Part shown: positions 23,512 to 31,340 of the stretch, piece after piece
Layout of the letters: the number at the start of each line of letters is the position of its first letter
Numbering within the stretch: the first letter of the stretch is position 1
Assembly: GCA_002315235.1 (NCBI GenBank)
Contig: DCGK01000016.1
Span: 1-37,656, forward strand
DNA: 37,656 nucleotides
Origin: Ruminococcus sp. UBA1780
GTDB lineage: Bacteria > Bacillota > Clostridia > Oscillospirales > Ruminococcaceae
Direction: 5' to 3'
Notes under the pieces: generated by a model
The model's database searches: none
Told to the model about the DNA's origin: nothing
What the model saw: only the letters and a program-made list of their open reading frames with translations
Position numbers and translations under genes: made by a program

Positions 23512-24210
23512 TTATGAAGTTTTTTTTACGTAGTCAAGAAATCCTTTTTTAAAAGCGGATGCTTTAACTTTACTGATAAGGGCTTTTTCGTTATTGTCAA
23601 ACAGAATATCCGTACTGGTGTGGGATACAATGTGACTGAAATTTACAATGTATGAGCGGTGGCATCTGAAAAAAGATTCTTCAGGGAGCATTGATTCAAA
23701 TTCAGAAAGAGTTTTTTTATAGAGAATATTGTCTTTTTCAGTTCTGATATAGCAGTATTTGTCGGAGGCTTCTGCATATATAATATCATTTACAGGAATC
23801 CGCTTTGTAAGTTCGTCTGTTTTAATTACAATGTATTTTTCGGAATTTACTGTATCTCTGTAATCGTCAAGTGCCTGCCGGAGTTTTTCATATTCGAGAG
23901 GTTTTACGAGAAAACGGAAGGCGTTGACCTGAAATGTGTCAAATACTATTTTAGGATAGCTTGTAAGAAAAATGATAGTAGTTTTATTGTTGTTGATTCT
24001 CAGTTTTTTAGCCGTTTCCAGTCCGTCTATTGAATCCATCTGATAATCCATGAATATGATATCATAGCTGTTTCTGCATGCCAGCAGGTCATGACCGTCG
24101 CTGAATTCATCATATAGTATATCTGTCTTTCGCTCCTTTGAGTATAAATCCAGTGCTTTCTTCAGTTCATTTCTGAAGAATTTTTCATCGTCACAAATAG
24201 CGATTCTCAT
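23512..24210 (-). CDS. LytTR-family response regulator (AgrA type)
   Basis: A 232-residue DNA-binding response regulator. The receiver domain (1-120) has Asp7-Asp8, the phospho-acceptor Asp55 in FMDYQM and Lys103 in LVKPLEY. The LytTR domain (about 125-230) has IIYAEASDKYCYIRT, FFRCHRSYIVN and ISKVKASAFKK. LytTR proteins bind pairs of direct repeats about two helical turns apart. Just such a pair lies at 25562-25597, upstream of the peptide ORF. It is downstream of the kinase by 15 bases in one operon, with AAAGGAAA before the ATG. Confidence 0.92.
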   Translation of the reverse strand: MRIAICDDEKFFRNELKKALDLYSKERKTDILYDEFSDGHDLLACRNSYDIIFMDYQMDSIDGLETAKKLRINNNKTTIIFLTSYPKIVFDTFQVNAFRFLVKPLEYEKLRQALDDYRDTVNSEKYIVIKTDELTKRIPVNDIIYAEASDKYCYIRTEKDNILYKKTLSEFESMLPEESFFRCHRSYIVNFSHIVSHTSTDILFDNNEKALISKVKASAFKKGFLDYVKKTS

Positions 24211-24225
24211 AAATAGTTTCCTTTC

Positions 24226-25533
24226 TTAGCTGTTGTCATGTGTTTCTGGTATCATGTCAATATTAAGCTCGAATTTGCTTTCAACATGCTTTATTTCTGT
24301 ATGTCCGTCGTATTTTTTTACGGTTTTTTTTATATTAAGGACACCAAATCCATGATGTTCCCTGTTTGCTTTTGAAGTTGATATATTCCCGGTACTGTCA
24401 TATGTAATATCGTCAAAGCATGGATTTGATATAGTAAGTAAGTATATTCCCTGCTTGTATTTTGAATCAATTGTTATGATTTTTTCAGAACATGAATTAT
24501 CCTTTTCACATGCTTCGACTGAATTGTCAAGAGCATTGGAAAATATGGTACACAAATCAATATTTTTTATTCCTGAAGCAGGAACAGTACCATTAAATTC
24601 TATTCTGGCGTTGCAGGAAGCTGCTTTTTCATTTTTTTCAGTAATGAGTGCATTAATCATATTGTTTCCTGTATCATAATATTTTTGTTTGTTGTCTGCA
24701 GATGAATTAAGATCATTAAGATATTCCAAAGCTTCATCGATACTGTTTTCTGAAATAAGGATACGAAGACAGGATATATGGTTTTTATAATCATGTCTGA
24801 AACTTCTTAATTCAGAATATATAGCATTTATCTTTTCATAGTATTCAACCTGATTTTCAAGCTGCCTTTCAAGAAGAACTGCTGTTTCCTCATGCTTTTT
24901 TGAATTAATTGAAATCCGGAAAATAAGCAGAACAACAAGAGGAACAATGAAAATGGTTCCAAAAGCAAAATATTTTATAAATTGCTTGTATTCCATCAGA
25001 GAATAAGCAAAAAGAAAACAGTAGATAATGAATGTAATGATTAGAATGACTGATGAAGGTTTTAGCGAGAATATTGCATTTTTTACGGAATCAGAAGCTT
25101 TAAATTTTATTATAATCAGTGTTATTATGCTGAGAATTAATAATTCAAATGATGTAATAAGAAGATAACGAACATTATTGCTGATATTATTTCTGAAAAT
25201 AAAAGTAATTATTGCTTCGAAAATCGTGTCCACAGCATAGAACGAATATGATGTGACAATTATTTTTTTATTAAGTTTTTTTAAAATAAAAGAGTATGCT
25301 AATGGACGATACAGTACAAAAAAGGAAGCTGAAAATAATAATAATATCCTGTTAATATTTCCTGAAATATTAAATATATTGTAAGAATTGGATAGAACGC
25401 CGAAAACGCTGAAAATAAGCACAGTTGTCATTATTCCTCTTTTTCTTTTTAAATTATGTATAATATCAAAATACTTAAGAAATACAAATTCAATAACAAT
25501 ACAAAGAATTGTCGACAATAACAGCAGATGCAT
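24226..25533 (-). CDS. Sensor histidine kinase, AgrC-like (GHKL)
   Basis: A 435-residue membrane kinase. About six hydrophobic segments occupy residues 1-207, the layout of peptide-sensing AgrC kinases. A coiled-coil region follows, with the phospho-accepting His at about 247 in SFRHDYKNH, the N-box FSNALDNSVEAC (about 331-342) and the G-box HGFGVLN. No AgrB processing protease or Cys-containing AgrD is seen nearby, so the cue is unlikely to be a classic thiolactone made here. AAGGA lies 7 bases before the ATG. The divergent 12-residue peptide ORF begins 140 bases away and is the obvious candidate ligand (inference). Confidence 0.9.
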   Translation of the reverse strand: MHLLLLSTILCIVIEFVFLKYFDIIHNLKRKRGIMTTVLIFSVFGVLSNSYNIFNISGNINRILLLFSASFFVLYRPLAYSFILKKLNKKIIVTSYSFYAVDTIFEAIITFIFRNNISNNVRYLLITSFELLILSIITLIIIKFKASDSVKNAIFSLKPSSVILIITFIIYCFLFAYSLMEYKQFIKYFAFGTIFIVPLVVLLIFRISINSKKHEETAVLLERQLENQVEYYEKINAIYSELRSFRHDYKNHISCLRILISENSIDEALEYLNDLNSSADNKQKYYDTGNNMINALITEKNEKAASCNARIEFNGTVPASGIKNIDLCTIFSNALDNSVEACEKDNSCSEKIITIDSKYKQGIYLLTISNPCFDDITYDSTGNISTSKANREHHGFGVLNIKKTVKKYDGHTEIKHVESKFELNIDMIPETHDNS

Positions 25534-25561
25534 ATAATTTTCCTTTTATACAATGAATATG

Positions 25562-25597
25562 ACTGATTACTCCGATTATTGTACTGATTACTCCGAT
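25562..25597 (+). promoter_or_regulatory. LytTR-type operator: two perfect 15-base direct repeats
   Basis: ACTGATTACTCCGAT occurs at 25562-25576 and again at 25583-25597, start to start 21 bases (two turns of the helix). That is the standard geometry for a LytTR regulator dimer. The second repeat ends about 20 bases before an extended -10, which places the pair at an activator position for the rightward peptide gene. It also lies just upstream of the leftward kinase gene, so one site could control both directions. Confidence 0.82.
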
Positions 25598-25614
25598 ATT
25601 GATGAAAAAAATAC

Positions 25615-25623
25615 TGGTATGAT
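25615..25623 (+). promoter_or_regulatory. Extended -10 of the peptide promoter
   Basis: TGGTATGAT fits the TGn-TATAAT extended -10 pattern. No good -35 lies 17 bases upstream, as expected for a promoter that depends on an activator bound at the direct repeats. Confidence 0.5.
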
Positions 25624-25672
25624 GTATATTATAAACACAGTTAATCAGCCAAAAATAAAAGGAGAAATAGAA

Positions 25673-25711
25673 ATGTTTACTTTACTTGATATACTAGGGT
25701 TGCTGGGCTAA
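25673..25711 (+). CDS. 12-residue hydrophobic peptide, candidate signalling peptide
   Basis: The ORF encodes MFTLLDILGLLG and stops at TAA. AAAAGGAG lies 8 bases before the ATG, one of the best ribosome sites in the window. The promoter carries LytTR-type repeats and an extended -10. It is divergent from an AgrC/AgrA-type pair. The product is uncharged except for one Asp, Leu/Ile/Gly-rich, and lacks Cys, a leader peptidase site or a double-Gly leader. It could act as exported without processing (fMet-peptide) or after trimming, as hydrophobic enterococcal or streptococcal pheromones do. Alternatives: a small membrane-active peptide or a regulatory leader. I do not recognise a named family. 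Confidence 0.6.
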   Translation: MFTLLDILGLLG

Positions 25712-25850
25712 CCCATAAAACTATAATCCCTGTAATCTCTATTGAATAAATAAATATAATACGTTCATTATAGCAAAAATACGGATAAAATACAAGTAAA
25801 TTTGAAATAAATAAATGAATGCACGCATTATTAATTGGAGTTGATAAAAA

Positions 25851-25871
25851 ATGGAATATTTAATGCTATGA
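25851..25871 (+). CDS. Possible 6-codon leader ORF
   Basis: ATG-GAA-TAT-TTA-ATG-CTA-TGA encodes MEYLML. GGAG is 10 bases upstream, and its stop overlaps the ATG of the next gene as ATGA. It may deliver ribosomes to the downstream gene, which has no ribosome site of its own. It may also be chance. Confidence 0.35.
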   Translation: MEYLML

Positions 25872-26314
25872 AAATATTAAATAATCAGACTTTGAGTTAT
25901 GATCATCTTCTTTCATATACCTGTTATGTCAGGAAAGATGAAATACTGAAACTTGTGGATTTCATGTGCAGGAATATGGCGGTACTGAATAATACAGTAG
26001 ACGGATTTCCGTTAATAATTTATGAAATCGAAGACAATGAGCCAAGTGAGATATTAATACCTATTATGGAAAATCAAACGGAGATTCAGCCTGAATTTGA
26101 GTATAAACATAACTTTGAAATAAGCAATGCGCTGAAGCTAAGATATACAGGCAGTATTGAAAAAATAGATAATGCGAAAGATTATCTTATGGAATATATA
26201 TCACGTAATTCAATGAATAAAGAAGGATATTTTATCTATTCTGTGATTAACATTGACAGTGAAAAAAATGAAAATAATATAATTGATGTATATTTCAGCT
26301 GTCCACAAAAATGA
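25868..26314 (+). CDS. GyrI-like / effector-binding-fold protein
   Basis: A 148-residue cytoplasmic protein. The second half (FEISNALKLRYTGSIEKI, AKDYLMEYI, then a terminal IIDVYFSCPQ strand) has the pattern of the GyrI-like small-molecule-binding fold. The first half looks like the paired repeat unit. It may belong to the DUF5085-type family; this is from pattern only. The frame is open to a TTG at 25835 with no ribosome site. I start at the ATG at 25868, which overlaps the stop of the 6-codon ORF. It lies 156 bases after the peptide ORF on the same strand with no terminator between, so the two may share a transcript. Confidence 0.65.
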   Translation: MKILNNQTLSYDHLLSYTCYVRKDEILKLVDFMCRNMAVLNNTVDGFPLIIYEIEDNEPSEILIPIMENQTEIQPEFEYKHNFEISNALKLRYTGSIEKIDNAKDYLMEYISRNSMNKEGYFIYSVINIDSEKNENNIIDVYFSCPQK

Positions 26315-26354
26315 ATTCAACAGTACAGTAGTAACCCCAAAAAATACAATTAAT

Positions 26355-26391
26355 AAAAAATCCTGAGCCGGAGAACAGTTCAGGATTTTTT
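26355..26391. terminator. Bidirectional terminator
   Basis: AAAAAATCCTGA (26355-26366) and TCAGGATTTTTT (26380-26391) form a 12-base stem with A and T tracts at the ends, between the convergent GyrI-like and phosphoesterase genes. Confidence 0.85.
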
Positions 26392-27162
26392 TTATATTAA
26401 ATTTATAACAGTAATTTCAGAAGGATTAAATAATCTGAATTTTCCGAGGCCGCAGGAAACAAGCATTGACGAATTTCCTTTTTTATATTCACCGGAATCG
26501 TATTTCGGGAAAAATTTTCGTTCAGGAGAAAGAAGTCCTCCGATGAATGGAAGTCTGATACAGCCACCATGGACATGACCGGAAAGAATGAGGTCAGAAC
26601 CATATTCTGCGTATGCATCAAGGAAGTTTGGATTATGCGCCAGCAGAATACTGATACAGTCCGGATCAGGTTCTGTTTTCAGAAGAGTTTTTACATCATC
26701 AGCATTTATTTTTCTGAGGTTCCGGTAGTGTCCGTCTTTTTTATAGCATTCCTGATATACTGTAAGTCCGGATATCTGCAGAGTAACCCTTTCTCCTTTT
26801 ATGAATTCAGTTCTGTTATCAAGCAGAATGCAGTTTTCAGAAATACATCTCATCAGTTCAGCGTGAAGAGCGGGATTAACTGTTTTCATATCTGTTTCGT
26901 GGTTTCCGAGAGAATAGTAAACGGGAGCTGTGCTGCTGAGATTTTTAAGGAGCGGCTTAAGATTGTTTATGTCAGTCATTGAGCGGCTTACCATGTCACC
27001 TGTTATAAATACGGCGTCCGGTTTCTGTGAAGCCACAATTTCTGATAGTTCCTGGTTTTCCGGACCAAAGCATTTTTTATGAAGATCGGAAAGCTGAACT
27101 ATGCGGTATGAAGCGCCGTTTTTCATTTTCCCGGTAAAGAAGTTGAAGTATGTTATTTTCAT
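26392..27162 (-). CDS. Calcineurin-like metallophosphoesterase
   Basis: A 256-residue predicted phosphoesterase with a complete two-metal site: Asp26 and His28 (SDLH), Asp56 (GDMV), Asn87-His88-Glu89 (GNHE), His176 (LAHNP) and His196/His198 (SGHVHGG). This is the YkuE/YaeI-like group that often acts at the membrane. No signal peptide or membrane helix is obvious at this start. GGAG lies 4 bases before the ATG. The substrate cannot be told from sequence. It stands alone, bounded by terminators on both sides. Confidence 0.9.
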   Translation of the reverse strand: MKITYFNFFTGKMKNGASYRIVQLSDLHKKCFGPENQELSEIVASQKPDAVFITGDMVSRSMTDINNLKPLLKNLSSTAPVYYSLGNHETDMKTVNPALHAELMRCISENCILLDNRTEFIKGERVTLQISGLTVYQECYKKDGHYRNLRKINADDVKTLLKTEPDPDCISILLAHNPNFLDAYAEYGSDLILSGHVHGGCIRLPFIGGLLSPERKFFPKYDSGEYKKGNSSMLVSCGLGKFRLFNPSEITVINLI

Positions 27163-27218
27163 AGTTCTCCTTGATTGTTTTTAACTTATAATACCACAGA
27201 TAATATAATAAATCAACT

Positions 27219-27268
27219 AAAGCAGGCAAATGTCACTCTTTTGATTTTAAATGACATTTACCTGCTTT
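27219..27268 (-). terminator. Terminator after the ABC transporter genes
   Basis: A 17-base stem with one mismatch (27219-27235 with 27252-27268, core AGCAGG-AAATGTCA) and a 16-base loop lies 12 bases after the ATPase stop. Confidence 0.75.
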
Positions 27269-27280
27269 AAAACTATTTAG

Positions 27281-27889
27281 TTATAAATTAATTATTCTCA
27301 TATCGTTATCCAGAAGTGACTTGTCGTGAGTTACCATAATTACTGTTTTTCCGGACTTGTTCATTTTTTTCAGTATTGAGATGACAATCTGAGCATTTTT
27401 ACGGTCCAGAGAACCAGTAGGTTCATCAGCTAATATTATGGAACATTTTTTCAGCATCAGTCTTGCCAGGGCTATTCTCTGCTGTTCTCCGCCTGAAAGC
27501 TGAAATACTTTGGTTTTCTCACGTCCTGACATTCCCACATACTCAAGTGCCTGTGCTATACTGATATCCGTCCTGTATTTTTTTGATATTATATTAAGAT
27601 TTTTTTCTACGGTTTTATTTTCTATAAGAGCGTAATTCTGGAAAAGAAAACCTACTTTTTCAGAAAAATACAGCCTTTTGTTTTTTAGTTTTGTTATATC
27701 AATATTATCAGCCAGAATACGGCCTGAGTCAATATTTTCTATAGCTCCAATCATGTTAAGAAGAGTTGTTTTGCCGCATCCGCTTTCACCGCTGAATACG
27801 ACAAATTCACCGCTGTTAATATCAGCAGAAAAATCATTAAACAGAATACGTTCATTGAATTTTTTACATATATGTTCTATCTTTATCAT
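27281..27889 (-). CDS. ABC transporter ATPase, bacteriocin (lactococcin 972) group
   Basis: A 202-residue ATPase with Walker A GESGCGKT (34-41), Q-loop Gln84, signature LSGGEQQR (131-138), Walker B IILADEP (151-157) and switch His188. It is short and single-domain, like the ATPases paired with lactococcin 972-type immunity/export permeases and like LolD/MacB ATPases. Its start overlaps the permease stop by 4 bases, so the two are translationally coupled. The pair probably exports, or protects against, the secreted protein encoded at 29926-30363 (inference from order). Confidence 0.92.
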   Translation of the reverse strand: MIKIEHICKKFNERILFNDFSADINSGEFVVFSGESGCGKTTLLNMIGAIENIDSGRILADNIDITKLKNKRLYFSEKVGFLFQNYALIENKTVEKNLNIISKKYRTDISIAQALEYVGMSGREKTKVFQLSGGEQQRIALARLMLKKCSIILADEPTGSLDRKNAQIVISILKKMNKSGKTVIMVTHDKSLLDNDMRIINL

Positions 27890-29841
27890 AATGCTCCGCC
27901 CTTAAGTGTTTTTATAAGATTCTTTTTATCTTCAGATAAAATATTAAATATGGTTATGATGAGTTCTGATACACATAATAAAAATGCTGCAGTAATCACC
28001 AGGTAATTTATTCTTAATAAAATCACCATAATAATGAATATTATGATATTTAATAAAAATGCCAGCAATATATTTATAAACGTATTTTTGTTTTTCATAA
28101 TAATACTGTATCCGGAAATTTTCTTTATTGCCAGTTCCATTGCATTAATTTTATAATCAAGCTTTACAAGAACGGAACATACAGAAATCTGAAGAATACC
28201 AAGCAGTACAGTGGTAATTTTAGCAATTAGAATAAAAAGATGATAAAATTCGTATTTTTCCTTAAGTGTATCCTTTACTGTGGAGTATGATACATTATAG
28301 CCGTAGCTTTCAAATATTTTTGCTGTGTTATCAGTATTTCTGTAAATTGCATTTCCAAGCAAATAATGATGATTTGCTTTTTTAAATGAAAATTTTTCAG
28401 AAGCAAATGTATTTTCTGTAATGCAGAAACATGATGAAGCAAATATTTTAACATCATGTTCTGATGTGAATGAAAATGTATTATGTGGGGTTCTGTATGT
28501 AACGGTAAGTGTTTTATCAGGGTAAAAACCTTCAATTGTCTGAAACAGATTTACAAAATTATCAGTTGCTTTTTTCTGATCTGTTTCATTCATTGAATCC
28601 GGAAGCAGGAAAATACATTCATAATCAGATAAACATATTTCCTGAAATTCAGGAATCATTTTTTTTATATATCTGTCAGCTCTGTGATTACAGTATACTG
28701 ATTTATATTCATTATTTAGAAAACCGGTAACATCGGTAATATATACCGGCATTGTCAGTTCGTCGGTTTCAATTAACATTTTTTCTATATTATCCTGTAA
28801 CTGGTGTGAATGGTTTTTGAGTTTTACAGGATCTTCTATACCTTTGAAGTCTTCTCCCGGAAAATCAACAAACAGCATGTCTGTATCTTCAGCAAGAATA
28901 CTTTCAACAATTTCATAGCCCTTAATTTCAGGAATATTTACTATAACAAATGCTATCATGCAGAATGCTAACAGAGAACATGATATTTTTAATCCCTGTA
29001 ATATTCTGACTGTTTTAGATGAATACTGATGACCATATACAATCTCTCTGCTGCTGAATCTTAAAACACTCAGTGACACAGCCGAATTGAGAATGATGAA
29101 TATAAACAGACAAACTGAAAGTCTGTTATATATACGGCATATTTTGGTGTAATTGCTAATGAAATTCCATCCTGCAAATGACAGTACAGAATAGAATAAA
29201 GTATCAGACAGTATATTGATTACAACAGATTTAAGATACTGTTCACCATGTATATAACTAATAATTATTTTCTTTTTCTCTGAACTTATTTCAATATATG
29301 TTATCATCAGTAAAACGAATGATAATAACATTAAAATCAGGTAAGGAATAAAGTAAATCAAATTAACATTATAAGATTTATTATAAATTTCAGATGTATA
29401 ATTACTTTCTGATAAATCCTTACAGAAATTTTTGATTTTTGAATCTGAACCATTAAAAATCTGATAAATACCTTCGTCATTTTTCGGGTTAAGTTCTGTC
29501 AGATTTTTGTAGTTTACTGAAACATCACCAGTTACAGGTGATGTGTACATTCCTCCTGTAATACCTGTTTCGGAAACTACTGCGTTAAGTTTTCTTCCTG
29601 AAACATAATTATTTACTGATTTTCTGTTATTTTTTGAAATAACCAGATGACTTTGCATTAGTACAATGTCATTTTTATCAGCTGTTTCTGCAATGTAATC
29701 AAAGTTCGTTATACCCGGTGATTCTATTTTTATTGAATTAATATTTTCACGGCCCATAATATATGCTGAATTGAGTATCAATGTTATAGTCAGAAATATA
29801 ACAGCAAAAATCACGGAGACGCAGTATTTTATTAATTTCAT
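27886..29841 (-). CDS. Bacteriocin-associated membrane protein (7-TM permease family)
   Basis: A 651-residue membrane protein. One N-terminal helix is followed by a large external segment (about 35-155), a central cluster of helices (about 160-320), a second external domain (about 330-530) and three C-terminal helices. This is the plan of the bacteriocin-associated integral membrane proteins found with lactococcin 972-type bacteriocins (DUF1430-type). AAAGGTG lies 6 bases before the ATG. Together with the ATPase it forms a MacB/FtsX-like transporter rather than a classic importer. It is rich in Ile, Lys and Asn and more A/T-rich than the housekeeping genes. Confidence 0.85.
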   Translation of the reverse strand: MKLIKYCVSVIFAVIFLTITLILNSAYIMGRENINSIKIESPGITNFDYIAETADKNDIVLMQSHLVISKNNRKSVNNYVSGRKLNAVVSETGITGGMYTSPVTGDVSVNYKNLTELNPKNDEGIYQIFNGSDSKIKNFCKDLSESNYTSEIYNKSYNVNLIYFIPYLILMLLSFVLLMITYIEISSEKKKIIISYIHGEQYLKSVVINILSDTLFYSVLSFAGWNFISNYTKICRIYNRLSVCLFIFIILNSAVSLSVLRFSSREIVYGHQYSSKTVRILQGLKISCSLLAFCMIAFVIVNIPEIKGYEIVESILAEDTDMLFVDFPGEDFKGIEDPVKLKNHSHQLQDNIEKMLIETDELTMPVYITDVTGFLNNEYKSVYCNHRADRYIKKMIPEFQEICLSDYECIFLLPDSMNETDQKKATDNFVNLFQTIEGFYPDKTLTVTYRTPHNTFSFTSEHDVKIFASSCFCITENTFASEKFSFKKANHHYLLGNAIYRNTDNTAKIFESYGYNVSYSTVKDTLKEKYEFYHLFILIAKITTVLLGILQISVCSVLVKLDYKINAMELAIKKISGYSIIMKNKNTFINILLAFLLNIIIFIIMVILLRINYLVITAAFLLCVSELIITIFNILSEDKKNLIKTLKGGAL

Positions 29842-29866
29842 TTAAATCACCTTTCTGTATTTTAAT

Positions 29867-29900
29867 AAGTATTAAGGCTCTTATTCGAGCCTTAATACTT
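29867..29900 (-). terminator. Intra-operon hairpin between secreted protein and permease
   Basis: A perfect 14-base stem (29867-29880 with 29887-29900, core GTATTAAGGCTC) and a 6-base loop. No T-run follows on the leftward strand, so partial read-through into the transporter genes is likely. Such hairpins often let a bacteriocin gene be expressed more strongly than its transporter. Confidence 0.6.
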
Positions 29901-29925
29901 CTGAATTAAAATAAATCATAATAAA

Positions 29926-30363
29926 TTAGTCAGCATAGATATATCCTGAATATAATGTTGTTGCGCCGTAAACTGAACACCATGGAGTATATGCATTTGA
30001 GCTGTATGCAACGTTTGAATATGTTGTCTGATATTTTGAAGATGTAATTCCATCTGCAGCAGTACCCTGTCCGCCGCCCTGTGCGTAGGTTCTTCCCTTA
30101 TGGTTACCTAATAATTCCTTGTCAAACTGTGGAGTCATAGCCCCCCAGTATGCACCGCATACTGAATATCTCTTTGTGGCACCGTTTACTATTGAAACAA
30201 GTGAACCATTGAAATTACTGCTTGACAGATACTGTGATGCACCATTCATATAATTCCATCTTCTGCCGTTGTTATCCCATCCGGCAGCGGATACTAATGA
30301 ACCACCAAAGATTGTGCATGCAGATACAGCGGCGATTGCGAGTGATAATATTCTTTTTTTCAT
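29926..30363 (-). CDS. Secreted small protein, possible lactococcin 972-type bacteriocin
   Basis: A 145-residue exported protein with a clear signal peptide (MKKRILSLAIAAVSACTIFG, cleavage probably after SAA or VSA near residue 26). A mature part of about 118 residues follows, very rich in Ser, Tyr, Gly, Asn and Ala. GWDNNGRRWNY at the mature N-terminus resembles the Gly-Trp-Tyr start of lactococcin 972 proteins. Two Cys (YSVCGAYW and PWCSVYG) could form a disulphide. It is longer than the usual mature product of about 66 residues, so the assignment rests mainly on the adjacent transporter pair. GAGG lies 8 bases before the ATG. Alternative: a secreted signalling or adhesion protein. Confidence 0.68.
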   Translation of the reverse strand: MKKRILSLAIAAVSACTIFGGSLVSAAGWDNNGRRWNYMNGASQYLSSSNFNGSLVSIVNGATKRYSVCGAYWGAMTPQFDKELLGNHKGRTYAQGGGQGTAADGITSSKYQTTYSNVAYSSNAYTPWCSVYGATTLYSGYIYAD

Positions 30364-30405
30364 AACTTTTTCCTCTTTTTCTGAATTTTTTAATTGTTTT
30401 AATAT

Positions 30406-30432
30406 ATTTCAAACAGGCCTGTTATTTGAAAT
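30406..30432 (-). other. Inverted repeat between the membrane-anchored and secreted protein genes
   Basis: ATTTCAAA (30406-30413) and TTTGAAAT (30425-30432) flank an inner AACAGGCCTGTT palindrome. It lies 7 bases after the upstream stop. It may be a weak terminator, or an operator for the bacteriocin-like gene, whose promoter would have to be in this 75-base gap. Confidence 0.45.
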
Positions 30433-30438
30433 CAAAGG

Positions 30439-31002
30439 TTAAAAATTGTATAAGTGATTAAGTGTATCTGTGATTTCTGCAATCTCAGATTCTGCATCGT
30501 TATATATATTAAGTGCGTTCTGACTCAGTGATTCTTTATTAAGTAAATTACCGTTACCGTCAATTTCCACTGAGCAGAATTCATCGTAATTGTCGTTATT
30601 AACTAACGGAGAAATCACAAAACTGTATCTGTCTATTTTCCCCGAGAGATTTACATGTGCTGTCATACTGTAATCAAATTCAGAACCGCTTGGATTCGTG
30701 ATTTTTCCCGTTTTACTGTTAAAATCCTGTTCAGATCCGTAAGTAACATAACAGTTGAAGTATAAAAATCTTGGTGCATAAAATGAATAGACATCATGCG
30801 GTTTGTTTTGATATTCAACTGAATCATCAGGTAAATATAAATCGCTGTATGTTTCCAGATATCTTTCTTCCGCAAGTACAATTCCGTTTTCCGGTATTAT
30901 ATGCGGTTTTACTGAAAAGTTAAAGAAAGCTATCCATGATAATACATATATAAGAAACAAAGTAATTATAACAATTACAGCTCCCATTATTCTTTTCTTC
31001 AT
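30439..31002 (-). CDS. Membrane-anchored protein of unknown function
   Basis: A 187-residue protein with one N-terminal helix (MKKRIMGAVIVIITLFLIYV) and an external domain of about 150 residues. That domain contains SFYAPRFLYFNCYVTYGSE and later VEIDGNGNLLNKESL. I do not recognise the domain. The frame is open upstream to 31119, but AGGAG 9 bases before the ATG at 31002 and the membrane-helix start fix the N-terminus there. It is the first gene of the leftward set that contains the secreted protein and transporter. It could be an immunity or accessory protein; this is inference from position. Confidence 0.75.
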   Translation of the reverse strand: MKKRIMGAVIVIITLFLIYVLSWIAFFNFSVKPHIIPENGIVLAEERYLETYSDLYLPDDSVEYQNKPHDVYSFYAPRFLYFNCYVTYGSEQDFNSKTGKITNPSGSEFDYSMTAHVNLSGKIDRYSFVISPLVNNDNYDEFCSVEIDGNGNLLNKESLSQNALNIYNDAESEIAEITDTLNHLYNF

Positions 31003-31340
31003 GTAATTACACTCCTTATTGATAAGTTTTCTGTATATCAGCATGGTGTGATATTCAGAATTTTTGTTTCGAACTTCCTTCGATGGTGCTATCTTATCAT
31101 ACATCCTGAACATTTGCAATGAAGAAGGAGTAAATGATGATTTTTTTCGAGTAAACGGGAAATTTTATTCTTTTAAGCTGTTTCTGAGACCGCAGATGCT
31201 GTAAATAACGCAGAGAAACAGCCCCGTTATTTCTTATTCAGGCATACTCTGGTAAATTTTAAAAAAGTACTTTAAAATGTATGAAATAAATGCTATAATA
31301 TAAGGTGACTAAAAATTTTTTTTAAAAATGAGGTAAATAA
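31003..31340. other. Divergent intergenic region before the activase gene
   Basis: This 338-base stretch holds the promoter of the rightward activase at 31271-31299 and no convincing gene. A tiny ORF (ATG at 31136, MMIFFE) has a good AAGGAG in front but no other support. Confidence 0.5.
31271..31299 (+). promoter_or_regulatory. Promoter of the activase gene
   Basis: TTTAAA (31271-31276) and TATAAT (31294-31299) have a 17-base spacer, with TGC directly before the -10 (extended -10). The leader is about 35 bases, with GAGG 7 bases before the ATG. Confidence 0.7.

Noticed and set aside
31136..31156. Six-codon ORF (MMIFFE) with a good AAGGAG upstream of the activase gene
   Set aside because: No following gene in range, no promoter pattern and no context; likely chance.
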